Assembly (NCBI GenBank): GCA_030681675.1
Contig: JAUXRP010000015.1
Location: 1-64,000 of the forward strand
Length of the DNA: 64,000 nucleotides
Source: Candidatus Planktophila sp.
GTDB taxonomy: Bacteria; Actinomycetota; Actinomycetes; Nanopelagicales; Nanopelagicaceae
Direction: 5' to 3'
In this document: one piece after another, positions 54,768-62,714 of the stretch
Numbering within the stretch: the first letter of the stretch is position 1
Layout: every line of letters starts with the position of its first letter
Notes under the pieces: model-generated
What the model was told of the DNA's origin: nothing
Database searches by the model: none
Seen by the model: the letters and a program-made list of their open reading frames with translations, nothing else
Position numbers and translations under genes: made by a program

Positions 54768-55385
54768 GTGTCTAAAAAACTTGTCATAGCTACCCGCAAT
54801 ACTGGAAAGATTGTTGAGTTCCGTCGCATTCTCGATTCGATTTCAGTAGGCGCAATTGAGTTGATTGGGATTGATCAATTTCCAGATTTAGTCGATGTGG
54901 AAGAGGTTGGCTCAACTTTTGAAGAGAATGCACTCTTAAAGGCGAGGTACACAGCCACGATGACTGGCCTTCCAGCTATTTCCGATGACTCAGGACTATG
55001 TATTGATGCACTCGGGGGTTGGCCTGGAATCTTTTCCGCACGATGGGCCGGTCAACATGGAAACGATGAGGCAAACTGTGAGAAAGTTTTAGAGGAGTTA
55101 AAAGGGGTTGGAGATGAAAACCGGGGTGCTCACTTTATTTGTAGTGCCGCCCTTGTCATGCCCGATGGTCGTGAAAAGGTAGCAGAAGGGCGTTTTGATG
55201 GAACAATCCTGCATCGCGCCATTGGAGATCAAGGTTTTGGCTACGACCCAATTTTTCAGCCCCTTGGTATGTCAATCTCGTCGGCACAGTTGAGCGCCGA
55301 GGAAAAGGATGTGGTTAGCCACCGAGGAAAATCACTCCGCGCAATTGCTCCGCATGTAATAGAAATGCTCGGTGGGCTGAGGTAG
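54768..55385 (+). CDS. rdgB: dITP/XTP pyrophosphatase (RdgB/HAM1)
   Basis: 205 residues from GTG. LVIATRNTGKIVEFRRIL, TFEENALLKA, AISDDSGLCIDALGGWPGIFSARWAG and FGYDPIFQP are the family motifs. Removes inosine and xanthosine triphosphates from the nucleotide pool. Last gene of the murI-rph-rdgB run. Confidence 0.95.
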   Translation: MSKKLVIATRNTGKIVEFRRILDSISVGAIELIGIDQFPDLVDVEEVGSTFEENALLKARYTATMTGLPAISDDSGLCIDALGGWPGIFSARWAGQHGNDEANCEKVLEELKGVGDENRGAHFICSAALVMPDGREKVAEGRFDGTILHRAIGDQGFGYDPIFQPLGMSISSAQLSAEEKDVVSHRGKSLRAIAPHVIEMLGGLR

Positions 55386-55440
55386 CCTTGCCTCATAGGC
55401 GCGCGTTATTTGCGAGCGCATCGCTATCCAAGGAGTTATC

Positions 55441-56376
55441 GTGGCCGTAAAAAAGAAGAGTGCAGCGAAGAAAGTTGCTAAGAAGGCAGCCGCTAAACGA
55501 GTAGTTAAAAAAACTGCCAAGAAGAGCGTTGCCAAAAAATCAGTTGCTAAGAAAAAGCTTGCTAAAAAAGCTCCTGCCAAGCGTGTAGCGAAAAAGTCCG
55601 TAGCAAAGAAGTCCGTCGCGAAGAAGTCCGTAGCAAAGAAGTCGGTAGCAAAGAAGTCCGTCGCGAAGAAGCGTGTAGCGAAGAAGTCCGTCGCGAAGAA
55701 GCGTGTAGCGAAGAAAACGCCTGCCAAACGTGAAGGCACAAAGAATGCGGCGAATCCAGTAACTCAACGTGTGAGCGTTTCAACTACACCAATGCCACCG
55801 AAACCAACTCCTGTTGAGACAAGCCCAGTAGTGCAAAGCCCAGTAGTGCAGAAGCCAGTAGTGCAAAGCCCAGTATTGCAAAAGCCGGTTGCAACTCCTA
55901 AGCAAACAACTTCAAGTCGAGTAGCTTTCCTCGTTATTGCAGGAATCGTCATTCTCGCTGCAATCGTATGGTCAAAATCTGGAACCGATCGAGATGGAGC
56001 AGCAAAACCTTCCCCATCAATTACTGAGTCTGCAGAGCCAACTGAATCGGCAACTGCAGAGCCAACTGAATCCGCGGTGCCAGTTGTTGCAGTTGAGGCA
56101 CCATCGAAGTTCGTGGCACTAAAAAGTAGCGATGGATTAAAACTACGATGGGTTGCACCATCGGCAGTAGATGGCTTAACTGGCTACAACGTTGAGGTGC
56201 GACCAAACGGTGCTGGTGACTGGATGATAATTGCAACCGTTCCAATGGATCAACTAACACAAAATGTTACTAAGAGTTCAGATACTGGATGGACACAGTT
56301 CCGTGTCTCATCTGTGTACTCGGATGGACAGATTGCTTCTTCTGCAATCTTTGGAATTCCGGGGGAGTTTAAGTAA
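55441..56376 (+). CDS. Membrane protein with histone-H1-like N-terminal tail and fibronectin-III-like exterior domain
   Basis: 311 residues from GTG. Residues 1-100 are almost only Lys, Ala, Val and Ser in AKKSV repeats, as in H1/HU-tail DNA-compacting domains. A Pro/Val/Gln linker follows, then a single transmembrane helix (about 161-178), a Glu/Thr/Pro linker, and a C-terminal FnIII-like domain (about 218-311: [23 protein letters not shown]...). By topology the basic part faces the cytoplasm and could bind the nucleoid, with the FnIII part outside. No named family recognised. The repeats are encoded by 15-bp tandem units (55588-55722). Confidence 0.75.
   Translation: MAVKKKSAAKKVAKKAAAKRVVKKTAKKSVAKKSVAKKKLAKKAPAKRVAKKSVAKKSVAKKSVAKKSVAKKSVAKKRVAKKSVAKKRVAKKTPAKREGTKNAANPVTQRVSVSTTPMPPKPTPVETSPVVQSPVVQKPVVQSPVLQKPVATPKQTTSSRVAFLVIAGIVILAAIVWSKSGTDRDGAAKPSPSITESAEPTESATAEPTESAVPVVAVEAPSKFVALKSSDGLKLRWVAPSAVDGLTGYNVEVRPNGAGDWMIIATVPMDQLTQNVTKSSDTGWTQFRVSSVYSDGQIASSAIFGIPGEFK
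55588..55722 (+). repeat. 15-bp coding tandem repeat in the basic tail
   Basis: Nine in-frame 15-bp units encode Ala-Lys-Lys-Ser-Val or Ala-Lys-Lys-Arg-Val. Mixed unit variants show expansion by slippage or unequal exchange; the tail length is likely variable between strains. Confidence 0.85.
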
Positions 56377-56387
56377 GAGTTTAGTTA

Positions 56388-56426
56388 AATAATCCTCAAC
56401 GTCTTGCACGTTGGGGATTATTTTTT
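56388..56426 (+). terminator. Strong terminator after the H1-like-tail gene
   Basis: 14-pair stem AATAATCCTCAACG/CGTTGGGGATTATT (one T:G pair), 7-nt loop, then a T-run. It is convergent with the acyltransferase end and may act in both directions. Confidence 0.92.
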
Positions 56427-56436
56427 CACTTTTGTT

Positions 56437-58206
56437 TTAGAGTTGCGCCGCTATTGCATCGACATAAGCGCGAACTCCTGATTGAACCAGATGCACACCA
56501 TCGGGCGCAAAATATTCAGGGTGTCCTTGTGAAATTACATTCCAGTCAACCAGCAGCGCTCCATATTTTTCGGCGAACTGGGCTATCAGAAGATTATTCT
56601 CATCACGCCAACTACGTGGAACTGCCGTGTTAACTACTATTATTTTAGGCTGATCTTTAACCTCTTCAAAAATTTCGGCAACTTGGGCTTGGGTTAATTT
56701 ATTGTTATTTCCCAAATTGAAGACAACTGTTGAATCCAACATTCGTAATTTGTCATGGGCCATTACTTCAGTGAGTTCTGTGGCCTGTCGTCCAACTCTG
56801 GCATTAATGAGTGAAATATGAGCTCGGGTTTCGAGTTCAAAGCGAATTCCGAGTATCACAGAATCGCCAGTAACCCATAAGCCGGTGGTGTTGCTAGCAC
56901 CAGTTTCTTGATTCGATGCATCAGGCATATTCGATGCATCAGGTAAACCTGTGAGATCCGTTTTAACTTGGACCATAACTCGATCCGTACTCTGAATTGC
57001 ATTCACGGTTACTACAGAAATTAAAGTTACAAGTGTTACTAATGAAAGCGCGACTAATGATTTCTGCCGAAGTTGCACTCTCTTAGTTCGGTATTTCATT
57101 CCTTTAAACCAGTACTCAACTAAACCACTTCTGATTGGAAGTTCAACAAGTCGTAAAGAAATATCGGCCAAGGCAAAGACAATAAGAACTCGTAGAGCAG
57201 TCAGAGCCCAAGCCGAACCTTCAATATCAACGGCCGGTCTAGTCACTTGGAATACGACCCAATGCCACAAGTAAATCGAGTACGAACGTTCACCTATCCA
57301 GACGGCAACTCTGCTACTCAAAATTGGTGCAAATCGTGAGGCCGGGTGAACAATCGACGTAATAATTGCGCAACCAAATAAACCTGCAAGAGGAAATGCT
57401 AATTTATAAAGCGTTGGGTCGGTCTCATCAATAAAAAGAAAAGTTGCAATTATTCCGACGAAACCAAAAACTCCAATTCCATCTATGAAATCCTGTGCAT
57501 GCTTGTCGACATCTGCTTTTAAATTTTGCGGAATCCAACTCACCGCTAAAGCGGCACCAAGAAATAAACCAATACTGTGAGTATCAGTACCAAAATAAAC
57601 ATGGCTTATTTGTGAAGCATTGGCGGCATCTACTTGGTATGAAACAACTAATAATGCAATTCCGGAGACGGTAGCGATTATCAGCGCTGCTCCAGGAATC
57701 TTGTTCTTGCCTAAATAGCGCAGAACAAGAAGTAAAATCAAGGGCCACATAAGATAGAACTGGGCTTCAACGCCAAGTGACCAGGTATGTTGTAAAAGTG
57801 GCGGTCGCGCAATTGAATCGAAGTAATCTGTATGGCGAAAAACTAACCACCAATTCATCGCTCCTATAAAAGCAAAGGGAGAATCACTGACAAAGCGGCG
57901 AGCAGTTTCAGGTGCCCAAAGGCCAATAAAAATCGCGGTCGTAATCATCATAAAAGCTAGCGGCGGTAGTAGTCGACGCACACGGGCCTTATAAAAAGCG
58001 CGCAAATCTAAACCACCACTTCGTGCAATCGAATCGAGAAGAAGACGTGTGATGACATAGCCTGAGATTACGAAGAATAGATCTACACCTAAGAAGCCAC
58101 CTGGAATCCACGTAAAACCTAAGTGATACAACATAACCGCTATAACAGCTATAGCGCGCAAACCATCAATGGCAGGGATGTATCGGATACCGCGAAGCGT
58201 TGCCAT
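56437..58206 (-). CDS. Acyltransferase (OafA type) with SGNH domain
   Basis: 589 residues. The N-terminal part has about ten transmembrane segments of acyltransferase-3 (PAIDGLRAIAVIAVMLYHL, GGFLGVDLFFVISGYVITRLLL). The C-terminal 150 residues are an extracytoplasmic SGNH-hydrolase-like domain with GDSVILG and DGVHLVQSG. Such proteins O-acetylate cell-wall or surface polysaccharides. The gene is directly downstream of the coiled-coil gene on the same strand, 6 nt apart. Confidence 0.9.
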   Translation of the reverse strand: MATLRGIRYIPAIDGLRAIAVIAVMLYHLGFTWIPGGFLGVDLFFVISGYVITRLLLDSIARSGGLDLRAFYKARVRRLLPPLAFMMITTAIFIGLWAPETARRFVSDSPFAFIGAMNWWLVFRHTDYFDSIARPPLLQHTWSLGVEAQFYLMWPLILLLVLRYLGKNKIPGAALIIATVSGIALLVVSYQVDAANASQISHVYFGTDTHSIGLFLGAALAVSWIPQNLKADVDKHAQDFIDGIGVFGFVGIIATFLFIDETDPTLYKLAFPLAGLFGCAIITSIVHPASRFAPILSSRVAVWIGERSYSIYLWHWVVFQVTRPAVDIEGSAWALTALRVLIVFALADISLRLVELPIRSGLVEYWFKGMKYRTKRVQLRQKSLVALSLVTLVTLISVVTVNAIQSTDRVMVQVKTDLTGLPDASNMPDASNQETGASNTTGLWVTGDSVILGIRFELETRAHISLINARVGRQATELTEVMAHDKLRMLDSTVVFNLGNNNKLTQAQVAEIFEEVKDQPKIIVVNTAVPRSWRDENNLLIAQFAEKYGALLVDWNVISQGHPEYFAPDGVHLVQSGVRAYVDAIAAQL

Positions 58207-58212
58207 GGCTAA

Positions 58213-59007
58213 CTACTTACGTGCGGCAGATTTCTTAGCAACTGATTTCTTAGCAGTTTTCTTTGGAGCCGCGATCGCGGTCTTCGTGCGTTCACTAGTA
58301 ACCTTTATTGGACCTGAGTTAATAATCGTGTTATCTGGATTGAGATTTTCCATCACACTTTTATGGAGATCTGCTAAACGCTCAAAAGCAGTTTCAAGTC
58401 TGGCACGGGATTGATGAATCGCACCTTGGGCTGCATCTAATGAAGCGGTTTGAACTTTGTAAAGACGCTCGGCCTCGGCCATTACACCGATTAACCATTG
58501 GCGGTAATTAGAGACCTCATGTGTTGCATCACCGATGATCCGCTCACCCTCGCGGCGTGCTGAAGAAGTAAGGGCAGCGACTTCGCGCTTTTTACTCTCT
58601 AACAGGGCTGAAGCCTCGGCCTCGGCCTGCGCGAGCATCTGCCCCGCCTCCTCTTCGGCGGCAGAGATGTATTTTCGTCCACGGGATTCTGCACCACTTA
58701 GAATTGCACGGGCTTTGGTATCAGCTGCCTCAAGCTCCTCTTTAGTAATGCGAGTAGTTTCAGATACTAGGCGAGATGCAGTTGATTGCGCCTTACTTTC
58801 ACGCGCTTGAGCCGACTTAATCATTGCCATTGCAGTTTCCGTGGCAAGAATTTCAAACTCTTCTTTAGTCAAAGCATTAATGTCACGGCGTGATCGAAGA
58901 TCGGCCAACTGTGCTTCGAGTTCACGAATTCGATCTACTGAGGATGGCTGGTTCGGCTCTTCACCTTTAAATCCAACCCAGTTTAAAAATGAACTTTTCT
59001 CGGCCAC
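58213..59007 (-). CDS. DivIVA-like coiled-coil protein with H1-like C-terminal tail
   Basis: 264 residues, GTG start. A long coiled coil (about 22-215) rich in Ala/Glu/Arg, with segments such as ESRGRKYISAAEEEAGQMLAQAEAEASALLESKKREV, recalls DivIVA/Wag31-type or ATP-synthase b-type coiled coils. The last 20 residues (from APKKTAKK) repeat the [10 protein letters not shown] motif of the membrane protein at 55441-56376. No transmembrane segment. It may link a polar/septal scaffold to DNA, by inference from the tail only. Confidence 0.7.
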   Translation of the reverse strand: MAEKSSFLNWVGFKGEEPNQPSSVDRIRELEAQLADLRSRRDINALTKEEFEILATETAMAMIKSAQARESKAQSTASRLVSETTRITKEELEAADTKARAILSGAESRGRKYISAAEEEAGQMLAQAEAEASALLESKKREVAALTSSARREGERIIGDATHEVSNYRQWLIGVMAEAERLYKVQTASLDAAQGAIHQSRARLETAFERLADLHKSVMENLNPDNTIINSGPIKVTSERTKTAIAAPKKTAKKSVAKKSAARK

Positions 59008-59056
59008 CTTGTACCCCGCAGTTCGTGTGAATAGAGCCTTAGGTTAGAGCAAGGCC

Positions 59057-59701
59057 TTACTTACTGTAAATCGCTACTGAAATCGCTATGTACTGCGAAA
59101 TCCAAGCGGCAAGTACGAATATGTGGAAGAGCTCATGGAAACCAAAGTACTTTGCTTCACGTCCAGGGCGTTTAAGCGCGTAAAAAATCGCCCCCACCGA
59201 ATAAAAAAGACCTCCGATAACGATGGGAAGCAATACCCAAAGGCCACCGGCACGATAGAGCTGTGGCATATATACAACTGCGGCCCACCCTAGAAGAAGG
59301 TAGCTAGCAACGTATAGCCAGCGGGGAGCGCCAAGCCAAAAAATACGCATTCCGACTCCGAGCGCTGCTCCTATCCAAACAACCGATAGAAGAATGGTGC
59401 GATCTCGCCCTTCAAGAAGTGTGACTGCAAAAGGCGTACACGAGCCAGCTATAAGTAAGTTGATATTGGCATGATCAAATCTGCGCCAAATCTTTTTCTT
59501 TGAAGGAGACCAGGGGACTCGGTGATAAATAGCTGAAACACTAAAAAGTAAAATTGCGGTAATTGAATAAATTGCAACGGCAAATTTAAAAGATTCCTTG
59601 CTTAATATAAATAAAACTAAAGATGCGATGATTACAACTGGAGTTGCGCCCAGATGAAACCAACCTCGAAGTTTCGGTGGCGCTATAGGTTGCTGATCCA
59701 T
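59057..59701 (-). CDS. Hemolysin III/PAQR family membrane protein
   Basis: 214 residues, seven hydrophobic segments. SAIYHRVPW, FDHANINLLIAGSCTPFAV and FGFHELFHIFVLAAWISQYIAI give the conserved Ser, His, Asp and His residues of the zinc-hydrolase-like PAQR/TrhA core. In other bacteria TrhA affects membrane-fluidity homeostasis; hemolysis is not implied. Confidence 0.92.
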   Translation of the reverse strand: MDQQPIAPPKLRGWFHLGATPVVIIASLVLFILSKESFKFAVAIYSITAILLFSVSAIYHRVPWSPSKKKIWRRFDHANINLLIAGSCTPFAVTLLEGRDRTILLSVVWIGAALGVGMRIFWLGAPRWLYVASYLLLGWAAVVYMPQLYRAGGLWVLLPIVIGGLFYSVGAIFYALKRPGREAKYFGFHELFHIFVLAAWISQYIAISVAIYSK

Positions 59702-59739
59702 GGATTAAGAGTACGGCCATTTTCCTAGTTCGTAACTAG

Positions 59740-60966
59740 TTAATCTGACGGCACAACCGCTTTGAGATCCCGAACGGATTTGACTAACAGAGCTAGCAAT
59801 GCAGACATCAAAGTGATAGTGCCAGTAAACCAAAGAACTGTGTGTACGCCGTAATACATTGCCAGAGGACCAGCAACCACGATTCCAAGAGGGGCGAGTG
59901 CGAAAGAACCAAATGCGTCATAGGCGCTAACGCGGGAGAAAGACTCTTCAGGGATATGAGATTGCAAAGCTGTGCTCCAGTTGACCATAAAGATTTCTAT
60001 AGCGATTCCTGCAACAAAAGCTCCGCATAGAGTAAATGGGAGTGGACTCTTCAAAGCCAAAGAAAAATCCCATGCAGATGCGAGAGCAATCACGATCATC
60101 GCAAAAAACAGAGGTCTACTGAAGTGAATCTTTAAAGCAATAACTCCGCCACAAATCATTCCCACAGTTAAACTCGCTAAGTTAAAAGACCAGTTACGGG
60201 GGCCATTTGCATTTTCGTTGAATGCAAGCGGTCCAAGAACTTGAAGCAACGCTTCAAAACATGCATTGATTCCGGTGAATGCAATAACCGTTGCAACTAC
60301 CCAAGGGCGAGATTTGAATTCAAACCAACCATCTTTAAGTTCGGTGAATACTGAAGTCCGTACACGTTTCCCCATCGGCGGAACATTAAGTCGCCAAATT
60401 AATATGCCAGCAACTAGAAATGAAACTGCATCGACCAACAGAGCCGGACCTGAACCAAAGAGGGTGACAATAGTGCCACCTAGAAGGGCTCCAACTACAT
60501 ATCCAAAATTCCCTAATAAACCTACAAGAGCGTTGCCATCTTTTAGTTTTTCCTTAGGCACAATCGCTGGAAGGACTCCAGTCATTGCCGGCCACCACAG
60601 TGCATTAAGAATTCCAAATAAAAAACCCATAAATACAAGCAGGGATACTGAGGCAAAACCGAAAATAAAAGATGCCGCACTTATTGCCACGGAAATACTT
60701 CCGAGAATATCTGCTCCACCAACGATGCGATTTCGCTTAAAGCGATCTCCGATAACGCCACCAAATAGCATCAGCGCAATCATTGGAAAAATCCGAGCAG
60801 ACATAACTAAACTCAAATCTTTTCCAGTGGCCCCATCCAGACTTAACACGCCATAGGCCAGTGCAATCGGAGAGAGCCCATTGCCAATGTTTGAAATGAA
60901 ACGTGCCGACAATAGCTGCACAAAACCGCGGTGCATACTGAGATTTCGCAGTTGGGATGTAATCAC
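59740..60966 (-). CDS. MFS transporter, exporter type
   Basis: 408 residues, 12 hydrophobic segments. GGVIGDRFKRNRIVGG is the MFS motif A loop. Same DHA3/enterobactin-exporter-like style as the one at 38274-39527, but the two are not near-identical. The gene lies divergently 51 nt from the DUF885 gene. Confidence 0.85.
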   Translation of the reverse strand: MITSQLRNLSMHRGFVQLLSARFISNIGNGLSPIALAYGVLSLDGATGKDLSLVMSARIFPMIALMLFGGVIGDRFKRNRIVGGADILGSISVAISAASFIFGFASVSLLVFMGFLFGILNALWWPAMTGVLPAIVPKEKLKDGNALVGLLGNFGYVVGALLGGTIVTLFGSGPALLVDAVSFLVAGILIWRLNVPPMGKRVRTSVFTELKDGWFEFKSRPWVVATVIAFTGINACFEALLQVLGPLAFNENANGPRNWSFNLASLTVGMICGGVIALKIHFSRPLFFAMIVIALASAWDFSLALKSPLPFTLCGAFVAGIAIEIFMVNWSTALQSHIPEESFSRVSAYDAFGSFALAPLGIVVAGPLAMYYGVHTVLWFTGTITLMSALLALLVKSVRDLKAVVPSD

Positions 60967-61017
60967 TCCGAAAGCATATCTATCGACAAAGGCAAAAGAG
61001 ACTGATATGAATATCCA

Positions 61018-62667
61018 ATGACATATCGATCAGAGATTTTCGAAATTAGTGATGTTTTCATTGATGAGGCTGCGGCCCTGAGTCCAATGGATTGCACTTA
61101 TTTAGGTAATGGTGTGAATCAAGACAAACTAGATGATTTCTCAATCGCAGGTGCCGAAGCCATCGCGAATTTAACTCGACAAACGCTTAAAAAATTGGCG
61201 GCGATGCAACCAATCGATGAAATTGATCGCATCGCTAAAACGGTGATGACTGAACGTTTGGAATCTCAACTCGCCCTGCATGATAGCCAAGAGGGATTTG
61301 TACTTTGGAATGTTCTGACTTCGCCACCATCCAATATTCGCTCAATCTTTGAGTTAATGCCAAAAAATAACGCGAAGGATTTTGAAAATATCGCTAGCCG
61401 TTTGCGTGCAGTTGAAACTGCACATGCACAATGGATTGAAACTATTGCTGCTGTTGCAAAAGCCGGTAAAACTACAGCTCAACGCCAAGTGCGGGGCGTC
61501 ATCGAACAGTTGGAAAGCTATGCCAATGGTGGCTATAGCCAGATGTGTACAAAAATTGATCCTGACAATAAATACCCAGACTTACTTGTCGCAGCTAAAT
61601 CGGCGGAGGAATCATCGGCGCAGACTGCGAAGTATTTGAAAACTGAGTACATGAAAATTGCAAATCCAGAGGATGCCGTCGGTGCCGAGCGTTACTCGGT
61701 TTGGGCACGCTTTTTCACTGGCGCCCAATTAGATTTGCGAGCTACATATGAGTGGGGAGTTGCAGATTTAAAGGCGATTAACGATCGCATGTGGGTTCTG
61801 GCCGAGCAGATTAAGCCTGGTGCAAAAACGTTGCGCGAGGTTGCCGATGTTTTAGACCACGATCCAAAATACGTCATTAAAGGCAAAGAAAACGTTATTA
61901 AGTACCTGCAGGATTTTACTGATGCAGCTATAGCTCGCATGGATGGCGAGTTCTTTGAAATCGATGAGCGCATAAAGATTTGCGAAGCCAGATTAGCCCC
62001 AGAAGGCAGCGCATCAGCGCCTTACTACAACCCTCCATCGGAGGATTTGTCGCGCCCCGGTACTACGTGGATCCCAATGCTTGGCAAAGATCACGTGAGT
62101 AACTGGCACTTAGTGTCAACGTGGTATCACGAAGCTGTACCTGGACATCACTTACAAGTTGCAACAGTGACAATCGAAAAAGATCGCCTTACGCGATTCC
62201 AACGCACCGCGGCATGGATTAGTGGTTATGGCGAAGGTTGGGCTTTGTATGCCGAACGTTTCATGAATGAACTCGGTGCATTTGATGAACCGGGAATTGA
62301 AATGGGTTATTTATCTGCACAGGCTTTACGCGCCGCACGGATCGTCGTCGACATTGGCATGCACCTTGGTTATACCGATTTTGATGGCAATATCTGGAAC
62401 GCCGAATCCTCACGAAAACTCCTTAACGAACAGGCTTTACTCGATGAGGACCATTCTCGAAGTGAGACCGATCGTTATCTCGGGTGGCCAGGACAAGCGA
62501 TTTCATACAAAGTTGGAGAACGCGTCTGGATGGCCGCTCGCGAAGATGCAAAGCTCCGCCTTGGTGCTAACTTCAATATGAAAAAATTCCATACATATGC
62601 ATTGAAGATTGGTCCTATGGGATTAGATCCATTTGCTGCCGAGATGGCTAATTGGGACGGAAACTAA
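61018..62667 (+). CDS. DUF885 family peptidase
   Basis: 549 residues, no signal peptide. STWYHEAVPGHHLQVA carries the metal-binding His-Glu-x4-His site, and SGYGEGWALYAERFMNELG follows with the third ligand Glu, the hallmark of DUF885 zincins. The N-terminal 370 residues are helical as in related proteins. Probably a cytoplasmic metallo-carboxypeptidase or oligopeptidase; the substrate is unknown. Confidence 0.88.
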   Translation: MTYRSEIFEISDVFIDEAAALSPMDCTYLGNGVNQDKLDDFSIAGAEAIANLTRQTLKKLAAMQPIDEIDRIAKTVMTERLESQLALHDSQEGFVLWNVLTSPPSNIRSIFELMPKNNAKDFENIASRLRAVETAHAQWIETIAAVAKAGKTTAQRQVRGVIEQLESYANGGYSQMCTKIDPDNKYPDLLVAAKSAEESSAQTAKYLKTEYMKIANPEDAVGAERYSVWARFFTGAQLDLRATYEWGVADLKAINDRMWVLAEQIKPGAKTLREVADVLDHDPKYVIKGKENVIKYLQDFTDAAIARMDGEFFEIDERIKICEARLAPEGSASAPYYNPPSEDLSRPGTTWIPMLGKDHVSNWHLVSTWYHEAVPGHHLQVATVTIEKDRLTRFQRTAAWISGYGEGWALYAERFMNELGAFDEPGIEMGYLSAQALRAARIVVDIGMHLGYTDFDGNIWNAESSRKLLNEQALLDEDHSRSETDRYLGWPGQAISYKVGERVWMAAREDAKLRLGANFNMKKFHTYALKIGPMGLDPFAAEMANWDGN

Positions 62668-62714
62668 AGTTAGACCCCTTGTACTACTAACTAAGCTGAG
62701 AAAGAGTGATGCCC

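Noticed and set aside
55332-55783. Minus-strand open frames antisense to the Lys/Ala repeat gene
   Set aside because: They are shadows of the 15-bp repeats, giving Phe/Ala/Thr or Leu/Arg repeats on the opposite strand.
59057-59701. Virulence hemolysin
   Set aside because: The family name is historical; the sequence is a PAQR/TrhA membrane protein and gives no evidence for haemolytic activity.
62668-62714. SAM riboswitch before metY
   Set aside because: The gap is only 47 nt, too short for any known SAM riboswitch.
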